A model generated the notes under the pieces. It was not told the DNA's origin. It made no database searches and saw nothing but the letters and a program-made list of their open reading frames with translations. A program made the translations under genes and the position numbers. A stretch of 64,000 nucleotides of DNA from Clostridia bacterium (GTDB lineage: Bacteria; Bacillota; Clostridia; Oscillospirales; CAG-272), in the NCBI GenBank assembly GCA_017456545.1, contig JAFTJE010000025.1, positions 1-64,000 of the forward strand. Direction: 5' to 3'. Of the stretch, positions 34,899 through 43,644 are shown piece after piece. Each line of letters starts with the position of its first letter. The stretch's first letter is position 1.

Positions 34899-36548
34899 AT
34901 GGCTAAACTTAACAATCTTAAAAATTCAATCGAAGTAAAGGGTCCTGTGCTTACCATTGTTATGGACGGCGTAGGTATTGCTCCCGACAGCGTAGGTAAT
35001 GCAGTTAAAGCAGCTTACACTCCTACTCTCGATATGCTTATGGCAAAATATCCTTGGGTAAAGCTCAAGGCACACGGTACGGCAGTAGGTCTCCCCGGTG
35101 ATGACGATATGGGTAACTCCGAGGTTGGACACAATGCTCTTGGCTCAGGTCAGGTTTTTGCACAGGGTGCAAAGCTGGTTTCCCAGTCTATTGAAAACGG
35201 CAAGATGTTTGCATCCGATACCTGGAAGTCAATTATCTCAAATGTAAAGAATAATAACAGCACTCTCCACTTCCTCGGCCTTTTCTCCGACGGTAATGTT
35301 CACTCCCATATTGACCATCTTAAGGCTATGATGGTAAGAGCTAAGGAGGAGAATGTAGCAAAGGTAAGAGTACACATTCTTATCGACGGCCGTGATGTTG
35401 GTGAAACAAGTGCTCTTGAATACATTGAGCCCTTTGAGGAATTTATGGCTTCTCTCCGTTCCGATGATTTTGATGTAATGATTGCATCCGGTGGTGGAAG
35501 AATGGTTATCACTATGGACAGATATGAAGCTAACTGGAAGATGGTTGAGAACGGCTGGAAGACTCATGTGCTCGGTGAGGGAAGACAGTTTGCATCTGCT
35601 AAGGAGGCTGTTGAGACCTACAGAGCAGAGCTTAAGGTTATCGACCAGGATCTTCCTCCCTTTGTTATCGCTAAGGACGGATGCCCTGTTGGCACAATCA
35701 ACGACGGCGACAGCGTAATTTTCTACAATTTCCGTGGCGACCGTTCCATCGAAATCTCCAAGGCCTTTGACGATGCAGACTTTGACAAGTTTGACAGAGT
35801 TCGTTATCCCAAGGTTGTATATGCAGGCATGCTCGAATATGACGGAGACCTCCATATTCCTTCAAACTATCTTGTAAATCCCCCCGAAATCACAAACACA
35901 ATGGGTGAGTATCTCTCCGATACAGGCATATCTCAGCTCGCAATCTCCGAGACACAGAAATACGGTCATGTAACATATTTCTGGAACGGTAACAAGAGTG
36001 GTAAGTTCAATGACGAGCTCGAAACATATATCGAGGTTCCCTCGGATGTAGTTCCCTTTGAGCAGAGACCATGGATGAAATGTGCTGAAATCACCGATAA
36101 GCTTATCGAGTGCCTTAAGAGTGGTGAGTACCAGTGCTTAAGAGTTAATTTCCCCAACGGCGATATGGTAGGTCATACAGGTAATCTTCTTGCTACCCGT
36201 TGCTCCATGGAGGCCCTCGACCTTCAGCTCAAGAGACTTCTTGATGTTGTTGATTCTCTCGGTGGCGTGGCTATTATTACAGCAGACCACGGTAATGCAG
36301 ATGAAATGTATGAGGTTGATAAGAAAGGGGCACCCAAGCAGGGTAAGGACGGCTCCTACAAGGCTAAAACAAGCCATACCCTCAATCCCGTTCCTTGCAT
36401 CATATATGACAATTTCTATGGTGACAAATACGAGGTAAAGGCTGATAACGGTCAGTTCGGACTTTCCAACGTTGCTGCTACAGTTGTAAATATGCTTGGC
36501 TATGAGGCTCCCTCTATGTGGGATGAATCCATTATAGAAATAAAATAA
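34899..36548 (+). CDS. gpmI: 2,3-bisphosphoglycerate-independent phosphoglycerate mutase
   Basis: The 549-residue glycolytic enzyme interconverts 3- and 2-phosphoglycerate. It belongs to the alkaline-phosphatase fold with two Mn ions. The catalytic serine is S74 in DDMGNSEVGHNA, with metal ligand D23 in VMDGVGIAPD. Further ligands appear in HIDHLK, DGRDVGETSA, FRGDRSIEIS and ADHGNADEM. It is somewhat longer than the usual ~510 residues. AAGGAG upstream supports ATG 34899 rather than the frame start at 34869. It stands alone between a promoter and a terminator, as befits a highly expressed core gene. Confidence 0.95.
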   Translation: MAKLNNLKNSIEVKGPVLTIVMDGVGIAPDSVGNAVKAAYTPTLDMLMAKYPWVKLKAHGTAVGLPGDDDMGNSEVGHNALGSGQVFAQGAKLVSQSIENGKMFASDTWKSIISNVKNNNSTLHFLGLFSDGNVHSHIDHLKAMMVRAKEENVAKVRVHILIDGRDVGETSALEYIEPFEEFMASLRSDDFDVMIASGGGRMVITMDRYEANWKMVENGWKTHVLGEGRQFASAKEAVETYRAELKVIDQDLPPFVIAKDGCPVGTINDGDSVIFYNFRGDRSIEISKAFDDADFDKFDRVRYPKVVYAGMLEYDGDLHIPSNYLVNPPEITNTMGEYLSDTGISQLAISETQKYGHVTYFWNGNKSGKFNDELETYIEVPSDVVPFEQRPWMKCAEITDKLIECLKSGEYQCLRVNFPNGDMVGHTGNLLATRCSMEALDLQLKRLLDVVDSLGGVAIITADHGNADEMYEVDKKGAPKQGKDGSYKAKTSHTLNPVPCIIYDNFYGDKYEVKADNGQFGLSNVAATVVNMLGYEAPSMWDESIIEIK

Positions 36549-36553
36549 AAATA

Positions 36554-36588
36554 GAAAGGGCTGATTCTTAAAGATTCAGCCCCTTTTA
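36554..36588 (+). terminator. Terminator after gpmI
   Basis: AAAGGGCTGA pairs with TCAGCCCCTTTT around a short partly paired loop, followed by T residues. Confidence 0.75.
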
Positions 36589-36596
36589 GGTAGATT

Positions 36597-37238
36597 ATGA
36601 AAATATGTTATAAAGATAAGAATATCGTTGTTTGCGAAAAGCCGTATGGAATATCATCTCAGCAGTCCGACAAGGAAAACATGATATCCCTCCTTGAAAA
36701 AGAGCTGGGGTGTACGGTTTATCCCGTTCACAGGCTTGATATTACAACAAGTGGACTTATTGTATATGCACTTAATAAAAAAAGCTCGGCAACGCTTTCC
36801 GATATGATAGCAAAAGGAGAGCTTCAAAAGGAGTATTATGCCATAGTGCACGGAGAAATCCAGACACAGGGTAGGCTTATTGACCTTCTGTATCACGACA
36901 GAATAAAGAACAAATCATTTGTTACTGACGCAGAAAGAAAGGGAGTAAAGAGAGCAGAGCTTGAATACAAGCTCGTGGATACAATTGAGCAAAACGGAGA
37001 TATGCTTTCTCTTACAAGAATAAAGCTTATAACCGGCAGGACCCATCAGATACGGGTTCAGCTTGCTAACATAGGACATCCACTTTGTGGTGACGGTAAA
37101 TACGGAGCAAGGGATAATTTAAGAATACATCTTCACTCTGCATTTCTTTCCTTTACGCATCCCATATCAAGGAAGAAGCTCACATTCTCATCAGCACCGT
37201 ATGGGGATATGTGGGATAAATTCAAAATATCAGAATAA
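36597..37238 (+). CDS. RluA-family pseudouridine synthase
   Basis: The 213-residue protein isomerises uridine to pseudouridine in rRNA or tRNA. The catalytic aspartate is D48 in the signature HRLDITTSGL. RTHQIRVQL and GHPLCGDGKYG complete the family motifs. The N-terminal S4 RNA-binding domain of RluC/RluD types is absent, so this is a short, catalytic-domain-only form whose RNA target cannot be named. A weak AGGT ribosome site precedes ATG 36597. Its 3' end overlaps the convergent phosphate permease gene by 17 bases. Confidence 0.9.
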   Translation: MKICYKDKNIVVCEKPYGISSQQSDKENMISLLEKELGCTVYPVHRLDITTSGLIVYALNKKSSATLSDMIAKGELQKEYYAIVHGEIQTQGRLIDLLYHDRIKNKSFVTDAERKGVKRAELEYKLVDTIEQNGDMLSLTRIKLITGRTHQIRVQLANIGHPLCGDGKYGARDNLRIHLHSAFLSFTHPISRKKLTFSSAPYGDMWDKFKISE

Positions 37239-38196
37239 AGAGTCCTGTCAATAAATACCCTAAGCCTATGCATACAGGAAAGGTTATAACCGATACGATT
37301 CCTATATGCTTTAATGTACGGTAATTAATTTCTTCTTTTTCACATAAGCCTGCTCCTACAAGGGAGCAGGCTTTTATGTTTCCCGTGCTTACCGAAAAAC
37401 CGAATAACGAGCAAAGAAAAACACAAACGGTAGAGGAAAAGTCCGACAGGAATGCTATTCTTTCATCATTTTTAACTATTCCGTTTCCAAGGGAAGCAAT
37501 TATTCTTTTACCGCACATAATTGTTCCCAATAGCATAAACAAGGCTACACCGACACAGAGTATAAGGGAAAGAGTATTATGACTTGAGCCTGTACCGACT
37601 GTAAGAAACAGCAAAATGCCGATAAATTTCTGCCCGTCCTGGCCCCCGTGCATAAAGGAAGAAAGAATACAGCTTAGCTTTTCGTATTTCGCACACTCCT
37701 TGCCGCTTTTTTTGAAAAGCTTGCCAAAAGCAAAGGAAAAAACAGCAGAAAAAGCACAGGATAGAAGCATATACAATGCAACACGAAAAAAGGAAAAAGC
37801 GGTCGACTGTCCTGTTGTTATCAAGGAGGCACCAAGCATACAGGAAACAAGTGCATGACTCTCGCTGGATGGCATAGAAAACATCCACGATACTAAAGCA
37901 AATACTATAACTCCACACAAGCTGGCACATATTGCCTCTGTGGTATACTCACCGAAATCCACCAAATTAAAGACACTCTCTGCCACTTTTCCACTCATAA
38001 AGAAAAAAACAATTACCCCCAGAAGATTAAAAAATCCACAGATAATGCTCGCCCTACCGAGAGACCACACCCCAGACGACACCACGCCCGATATTGAGCC
38101 GGGAGCATCCGAAAATCCGTTTACAAGCACTACTCCAAGCGTCAGAGCAAGTGCAATAGAGCTTTTTGTTATTTCCAATGCATCTCCCGATAGCAC
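37222..38196 (-). CDS. PiT-family inorganic phosphate permease
   Basis: The membrane protein of about 324 residues has roughly ten helices and the duplicated PiT signatures. LVNGFSDAPGSISGVV lies near the N-terminus and MHGGQDGQKFIG in the second half, with SMPSSESHALVS between. PiT permeases import phosphate, often as a metal complex, driven by H+ or Na+. The start is uncertain: GTG 38196 has GGGGGTG six bases upstream, while GTG 38205 would sit too close to it. No PhoU-like partner gene is nearby. It is divergent from the Amidase_6 gene by under 50 bases. Confidence 0.85.
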   Translation of the reverse strand: MLSGDALEITKSSIALALTLGVVLVNGFSDAPGSISGVVSSGVWSLGRASIICGFFNLLGVIVFFFMSGKVAESVFNLVDFGEYTTEAICASLCGVIVFALVSWMFSMPSSESHALVSCMLGASLITTGQSTAFSFFRVALYMLLSCAFSAVFSFAFGKLFKKSGKECAKYEKLSCILSSFMHGGQDGQKFIGILLFLTVGTGSSHNTLSLILCVGVALFMLLGTIMCGKRIIASLGNGIVKNDERIAFLSDFSSTVCVFLCSLFGFSVSTGNIKACSLVGAGLCEKEEINYRTLKHIGIVSVITFPVCIGLGYLLTGLFILIF

Positions 38197-38242
38197 AAAC
38201 CTCACCCCCTTGGCATAAGATTATTGTGAGGAAGGTGATTTT

Positions 38243-38920
38243 ATGATACTTGAAAAGGAATATGTAAGGGAAAACGCTGTCCTTTACGCAAGGAAATATG
38301 CTTTCGCAAGAAATCCGCTTTTTACCACCTTTGAGGGCATTGGAGGAAATTGCACAAACTTTGTATCACAGTGCGTATTGGCAGGTAGCTGTGTTATGAA
38401 TTTTACTCCTGTGTTTGGTTGGTATTATCTTTCACTTAACAGGCGAAGCCCCTCCTGGTCCGGGGTAGAGTTTTTTTATAACTTTATAACATCAAACACT
38501 GATGTAGGTCCCTTCGGCACCGAGGTGGATGTTTCCCTTGTGGAAATAGGAGATGTTGTACAGCTTGCCGATGATACAGGGGATTTCTATCATACATTAC
38601 TGATAAGCAAAATCGAAAACGGTGAAATATACATTTGTGCCAATACAAATGATGCACTTGATAAGCCACTGTCGGAGTACACATACGCTTCCTCCAGATT
38701 TATTCACATCCTTGGAGTACGATACGACACAAGATTCAGAGTGGATTGCTTTCAATCCTTATATGATCCTCCCATTCCCCCGTCTACCGATTCCGACGAA
38801 GGTGCGGGAAACTCAAGCGATACGGTCCCTCCGCCACAAAACGAGTCCCCGGAAGCAGATAACATATCTCCCCAAGCAGAGAACAATATCCAACCAACAC
38901 CCCCCACTGATAATCAGTGA
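38243..38920 (+). CDS. Amidase_6-domain protein with proline-rich tail
   Basis: The 225-residue protein has an Amidase_6 (papain-like) domain in residues 1-165. The predicted catalytic Cys is C37 in GGNCTNFVSQ and His H117 in DFYHTLLIS. Such domains act on peptide or cell-wall amide bonds. Residues ~170-225 form a low-complexity tail rich in P, S, D, E and N, probably disordered. Oddly, no signal peptide is present, although relatives are usually secreted; the protein may be cytoplasmic or leave by another route. GAAGGTG precedes ATG 38243. It appears monocistronic. Confidence 0.82.
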   Translation: MILEKEYVRENAVLYARKYAFARNPLFTTFEGIGGNCTNFVSQCVLAGSCVMNFTPVFGWYYLSLNRRSPSWSGVEFFYNFITSNTDVGPFGTEVDVSLVEIGDVVQLADDTGDFYHTLLISKIENGEIYICANTNDALDKPLSEYTYASSRFIHILGVRYDTRFRVDCFQSLYDPPIPPSTDSDEGAGNSSDTVPPPQNESPEADNISPQAENNIQPTPPTDNQ

Positions 38921-38994
38921 CTTGTCTGTTTACAGTATTTTGACTAAATTTATTTTTTCTCCACCTGTTTTTTTGTTAAAAATACATAAAAGTA

Positions 38995-39023
38995 TTGACA
39001 AACCTATAAAAAAAATGTATTAT
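38995..39023 (+). promoter_or_regulatory. Promoter for secreted GH-A-like lipoprotein
   Basis: TTGACA at 38995-39000 and TATTAT at 39018-39023 with a 17-base spacer; a 46-base leader follows. Confidence 0.78.
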
Positions 39024-39069
39024 AAATGTATGGTATAAACCTAAACAGGTCCAAATTGGAGGAAAAATT

Positions 39070-41547
39070 ATGAAAAGGAACATTATTCTTGCGTTAATAG
39101 CGGCAATCCTTGTTGTTATCGCCCTTTCTCTTACATCCTGCTCTTGTGATGGAGATACGGTTACAACAGTTCCCGGTCCGACCGTAACTGTTAATCCCAA
39201 TACTCCCGTAGCAGTAAACTACATCCGTGTTGTAGGTGGCGTTGAGGGTGGTACCGGTGTTACCCTTAAATTCAACGCACCTTATTCAACCTGTAGCTTC
39301 GATGTAAGGTACAGTGAAAGCGAAATTACAGAGGCGAATTTTGATTCTGCTACTAAGGCAACCTTTGAAATTTCCGGTGACGGAGTAGGTAAGACACTTA
39401 TTATCAGAAACTTCTCCGCTACTATTGACAAGGCATACTATGTTGCTGTTAAGCCTTATGTTACAAAATCATCAGGCGAAACAGTATACGGTGATATTGC
39501 TACAATCCGTGTAGGCGGTGACGAGCTTTTGCCTATTGACTACAATGCCATTGTAAACGCTATTACAGTTCATCACGGTGAATCCTTCAGGAATTTCGGT
39601 CCTCTCTTTGATGAGCAGGATACTTCCAAGGTTCCCGGCAGTCTTCTCCGTCCCGTGTCTGAGATAGGCAAGCTTTACTCGGAGAGTGATGACAATACAA
39701 ATAATAACGGTAAGCCGAGAAAGCTCTCTCCCATTATCGACCTTGAATATCTTACATATGTAAGCAAGGTTTCCTTCTACATTAATGTTGTTCCGAAAAA
39801 CGATATTGTAATCCGTGTTTCCGACACAGCCGAGGACTTCCAGTCCGATGACTCTGTTTGGGATAAGGTTATGGTATTTGAAGCTGAGGACTTCCAGCCC
39901 AAAACATGGTACACATTTGATGTTGGATTGAACGCTGAGTATGTTCAGGTTATCTTCTATGACGGAAGTGCTCCTGTTGAAATCATGGTATTCGGCTACC
40001 AGAGTGGTGAAAGCGATCATCCCCCGACAACTGAAATCCATCCTCTCCCCACAGTGGGTGAGCTTATGGGTATTTGCGGATTTGTAGCAGACGGTGGTGG
40101 TAACACATCCATTAAACAGGTATCCTGTGCTACAGTACTTCGTGAATATCACAATATGGGTTGGTCCTACAATATGGAATTCTACCCCAAGACTGCAAAC
40201 GGCTTTAACGGTGGCATGGGTAACTTCGACATTAAATACTCTACCTACTCCAAGGCAGGCATCAATGTAATTCCCTGTGTTCAGTGGCAGTCCATTCCCG
40301 CCGGCTCCGTATTTACAAAGAATGCTGACGGTACAATCTCCAGAAGAGACGCAACCGAGCAGGAAAAATATTCAGCAGCTGTATATGAAATGTACGCTGA
40401 CAATATGTTCGCATTTGCAGCTCGCTACGGTAGAACAAAATCTCCCGAGCTCCTCGAAATAATGAAGGTCCATGTAAGAAGACCTGTTTCCGAGGGTAGC
40501 ATGGGTATGGGCTACATTGAGTGGCTTGAGCTTGGAAACGAGCCTAACGGTGAGGGTAATGACGGCTTTACTCCCTACCAGCTCGCAGCTCTTACATCTG
40601 CAGGCTATGACGGACACTGCAACACAATGGTTGATGTAAACGGTGCCTCTAACCACTTTGGTGCTAAGAATGCAGACCCCACAATGAAGGTTGCTATGGC
40701 AGGTCTTGCAGGTGTTGGCTCCCGTTATGTTTCCGCAATGGTATACTGGATGAAGGCTAACCGTGCTGACGGCATAGTTGCTATGGATGCATTCAATGTT
40801 CACTCTTACTTCTGCAAGGAATTTGATATCAACGGTCAGCAGATTCTTATGGGCGTTTCTCCCGAGGAATTTGATTTGATTGGCGATCTTACTCCCCTTA
40901 TTGAGCTCCGTAACAAGTACTATCCCGATAAGGAAGTATGGCTCACAGAGTTTGGTTGGGATACAGCAACAAGCTATACAACAAAGACAGCTTGTCACGC
41001 ATACGGCGACTACACAGCAAGACAGGTTCAGGCTATGTGGCTCACAAGAGCTTACCTTATAATGTCCGCTGCAGGCGTTGACAAGGCTACAATGTACATG
41101 TGCGAGGACGGTACAGGTGAGGACACAACCTCTAATGTACAGTACGGTACATGCGGTGTATATGATGTGAACGGAACACCTAAGGATTCCTACTATTACA
41201 TGTACACTCTCAGAAATACACTTTATGATTTCACATTTGTACAGGAAATCGATTCCGGCAGACCTGATGTATGGATTTATCAGTACGCTGATGCTGACGG
41301 TAACTATGGTTACGCAGTTTGGTGTCCTACATCCGACGGAACAAAGGTTGAAAACTTTAAGCTTTACATAAATGCTGACAAGGCTACTCTTGTTGAAAAC
41401 AAGTACGGCGAAATCAACGGTGTTAAGACAGAGCTTACAGCTACTGAAAAGGTAGTTACCATTAATGTATCCGAGAACCCCGTATATGTAATGGTTGGAG
41501 AAACAGCATTTGTAAATGCTTTGAATCCCGCTACTTCAGCTCAGTAA
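39070..41547 (+). CDS. Secreted clan GH-A-like glycosidase lipoprotein
   Basis: The 825-residue protein begins with a lipoprotein signal (lipidated Cys at residue 24 in LTSC) and a short threonine/proline-rich linker. A fibronectin-III-like domain (about 45-150) and a beta-rich domain (155-315) follow. From ~330 to ~740 lies a barrel with clan GH-A features: probable acid E491 in LELGNEPNG and probable nucleophile E627 in WLTEFGWD. A C-terminal beta domain follows. It shares long segments with the two minus-strand genes immediately downstream, for example TARQVQAMW and DSYYYMYTL. The substrate and GH family are not recognised. The lipid anchor places it on the cell surface. GGAGG precedes ATG 39070. 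Confidence 0.75.
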   Translation: MKRNIILALIAAILVVIALSLTSCSCDGDTVTTVPGPTVTVNPNTPVAVNYIRVVGGVEGGTGVTLKFNAPYSTCSFDVRYSESEITEANFDSATKATFEISGDGVGKTLIIRNFSATIDKAYYVAVKPYVTKSSGETVYGDIATIRVGGDELLPIDYNAIVNAITVHHGESFRNFGPLFDEQDTSKVPGSLLRPVSEIGKLYSESDDNTNNNGKPRKLSPIIDLEYLTYVSKVSFYINVVPKNDIVIRVSDTAEDFQSDDSVWDKVMVFEAEDFQPKTWYTFDVGLNAEYVQVIFYDGSAPVEIMVFGYQSGESDHPPTTEIHPLPTVGELMGICGFVADGGGNTSIKQVSCATVLREYHNMGWSYNMEFYPKTANGFNGGMGNFDIKYSTYSKAGINVIPCVQWQSIPAGSVFTKNADGTISRRDATEQEKYSAAVYEMYADNMFAFAARYGRTKSPELLEIMKVHVRRPVSEGSMGMGYIEWLELGNEPNGEGNDGFTPYQLAALTSAGYDGHCNTMVDVNGASNHFGAKNADPTMKVAMAGLAGVGSRYVSAMVYWMKANRADGIVAMDAFNVHSYFCKEFDINGQQILMGVSPEEFDLIGDLTPLIELRNKYYPDKEVWLTEFGWDTATSYTTKTACHAYGDYTARQVQAMWLTRAYLIMSAAGVDKATMYMCEDGTGEDTTSNVQYGTCGVYDVNGTPKDSYYYMYTLRNTLYDFTFVQEIDSGRPDVWIYQYADADGNYGYAVWCPTSDGTKVENFKLYINADKATLVENKYGEINGVKTELTATEKVVTINVSENPVYVMVGETAFVNALNPATSAQ

Positions 41548-41562
41548 TTGATTATAAAATCC

Positions 41563-41598
41563 GATAGCGTCTCCTATTTGTGAGACGCTATCTTTTTT
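41563..41598 (+). terminator. Terminator after secreted GH-A-like gene
   Basis: GATAGCGTCTC and GAGACGCTATC form an 11-bp stem followed by TTTTTT. Confidence 0.9.
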
Positions 41599-41607
41599 GA
41601 AAAGCAA

Positions 41608-41645
41608 AAACATCTCCTGCATAGCCTACAGGAGATGTTTTTTAT
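41608..41645. terminator. Second, bidirectional terminator
   Basis: AAACATCTCCTG (41608-41619) and CAGGAGATGTTT (41629-41640) form a 12-bp stem flanked by A-rich and T-rich sequence; it serves the minus-strand gene ending at 41653. Confidence 0.88.
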
Positions 41646-41652
41646 TCAAAGC

Positions 41653-43584
41653 TTATTTTTCAATTACAAAAATCGGATTTTCCGATATATCAACGGTTAC
41701 ATATCCGTCCTTATATTCAAGCTCGGATCTCTTTCCGTTATAGGATTCATTTGCAAATTTCACAAGAGTGTATTTGCCCTCGGGAATACGGAACCTGTAT
41801 CCGGGAACCTTTGTTCCGTCGGCAGTAGGGCACCATAAAGCATACTTGGATTTGCCCTCATCGGTTATATACTTGAAAATCTTGACATTTGTATTTTCCG
41901 ATTCAAGCTCACCGTCAAAGTAGGTATCACTTATAATTTCCTTTAATGTGTATACATAATAGAAGGAATCCTTTTTATTACCCTGAACAACCACCTTAGC
42001 ACCCAATTCAATAGGGAAGCGTACAAGTCCACTTGTAGCATATTTGCCCACGGAGGTTTCCTCCGGACCGCAGTCACGGGACATATACATAGCTCCTCTG
42101 TCAATCTCTGCCGATGACAGCATAAGATATTCACGCACGAGCCACATAGCCTGAACCTGTCTGCCTGTGTATTCTCCGTATGCATGGGACGCTGTTGATG
42201 TTCTGTAATCCTGATTGGTATCCCAGCCAAACTCTGTAAGCCAATATTCAAGATGGGGAGCATATCTGTCACGCCAGTCCTTAATTTTCTTAAGAATGCC
42301 GACAATGTCGCCCTCCTCTGCACTTATACCAACATATACCTTTTCCTGAGTATCACCTCGTTCGTCAAGGTTTACATCCACATTTTTTGTAATTCCCGAT
42401 TTGTTTATACTCTTTCCGCAGTAATGATGCATATTGATTGCATCAAAGGGAAGCTTACCGTCTTTTCTGTTGTATTTTGCCCAGAAGGACATAGCCCTTA
42501 GGTAATCGTAATTTACACCTGCAAGTCCCGACATAGACATCTTGAAGCTCGGGTCTGCCTGCTTTACACCTACATTTTTGAATTTTCCCTCGTGTCCGTC
42601 ATAGCACATGCTCATACACGCTGCCAGCTCAAAGGGAGAATAGAAAAGATCTCTTCCCATCCAGGTTCCGTTGGGCTCATTGAGTGGCTCTACATATGAC
42701 ATATATCCAAGGCCAATCTTTTTTTCCTGACCATCAACCACCTTGATTGCATCGGGGTCTATGTTTTTATTGTGACCGTATCTTGCTGCATACTGGAAAA
42801 GAGCAGAGGCATAGGACATATACGCCTCGGGCTGAGTAGTATCGCTTACTCCCTCATCCTTAGGGCTTATATCTCTTCCTACCGTAATGGTAGCACATAC
42901 ATCTATGCCGAAGCTGTGGCGTCTTTTATAAAAGTCGTCAAAGTCCCATCTTAGGTTTGTGCTGGGGTTGGGGGATAAAGCTGTGTCTTCACCGTTGGGA
43001 ATGCAGGTCCAGGTCCAGGGATGATATTCTCTTATATAAGTACATGCTCTTGAAATATCATCAGCATCGTTTACAAATCCGTTCATTCCCACAAATTTAT
43101 CCAGCTTGATTCTTCCTCTCTTTGCGGGCTCGGGAATCTGCTCGTTAATTTCCTCAAGCTTATATCCGTAGACAATAATTTCACTGGGTGCATCGTTGTT
43201 ATTGAATGTGAAATTTATATACCGTGTGTCAAAATTCACCTCAAAGCCCTTCCACTTTTGAAATTCCTGAATAAATTTCTCGTTGTATTCCCATGTAAAG
43301 GGAGTACCCATTTTCACAACAGCCTTATGGTTGCCTGTGTTGTTGTAAAAATAGATATTTGTTATTTTATAAATTCCGTCAAGCTCAACAGTAAAGGAAA
43401 GGTCTGTCTCTCCTATCCACCATGTATCGTGTCTGGGATGCACCTTAGGTACTTCTCCATCTATACCGTGCAGGGGGTCACCAACCAAATCAAATTCACA
43501 GAAGAAATTGGCAGGACACTCAAGACCCATATCATTAATAATCATTTCCGGCGTTATTTTAATTTTCTGAATTTTATTATTCAT
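41653..43584 (-). CDS. Cytoplasmic clan GH-A-like glycosidase, paralogue A
   Basis: The 643-residue protein lacks a signal peptide. Its first ~145 residues form a beta-rich carbohydrate-binding-like domain (WWIGETDLSFTVELDGIY). The barrel spans about 160-560, with likely acid E303 in PLNEPNGTW and likely nucleophile E451 in WLTEFGWDTN. It closely resembles the next gene over its whole length, and the catalytic and C-terminal parts of the lipoprotein at 39070. ATG 43584 follows AGGAG; the frame extends to 43605 without a better site. The substrate is unknown. A secreted enzyme may start breakdown and the two internal ones finish it. Confidence 0.75.
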   Translation of the reverse strand: MNNKIQKIKITPEMIINDMGLECPANFFCEFDLVGDPLHGIDGEVPKVHPRHDTWWIGETDLSFTVELDGIYKITNIYFYNNTGNHKAVVKMGTPFTWEYNEKFIQEFQKWKGFEVNFDTRYINFTFNNNDAPSEIIVYGYKLEEINEQIPEPAKRGRIKLDKFVGMNGFVNDADDISRACTYIREYHPWTWTCIPNGEDTALSPNPSTNLRWDFDDFYKRRHSFGIDVCATITVGRDISPKDEGVSDTTQPEAYMSYASALFQYAARYGHNKNIDPDAIKVVDGQEKKIGLGYMSYVEPLNEPNGTWMGRDLFYSPFELAACMSMCYDGHEGKFKNVGVKQADPSFKMSMSGLAGVNYDYLRAMSFWAKYNRKDGKLPFDAINMHHYCGKSINKSGITKNVDVNLDERGDTQEKVYVGISAEEGDIVGILKKIKDWRDRYAPHLEYWLTEFGWDTNQDYRTSTASHAYGEYTGRQVQAMWLVREYLMLSSAEIDRGAMYMSRDCGPEETSVGKYATSGLVRFPIELGAKVVVQGNKKDSFYYVYTLKEIISDTYFDGELESENTNVKIFKYITDEGKSKYALWCPTADGTKVPGYRFRIPEGKYTLVKFANESYNGKRSELEYKDGYVTVDISENPIFVIEK

Positions 43585-43608
43585 AGCTAACTCCTTTTTT
43601 TCCAAAAG

Positions 43609-43640
43609 AGGCCTCGGTCGGACAACGATCGAAGCCTCAT
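43609..43640 (-). terminator. Hairpin between the two minus-strand paralogues
   Basis: GAGGC-type arms with two G-U-compatible positions form a 13-bp stem with a 5-base loop. The downstream minus-strand T tract is short, so read-through into paralogue A is likely. Confidence 0.55.
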
Positions 43641-43644
43641 TTTA

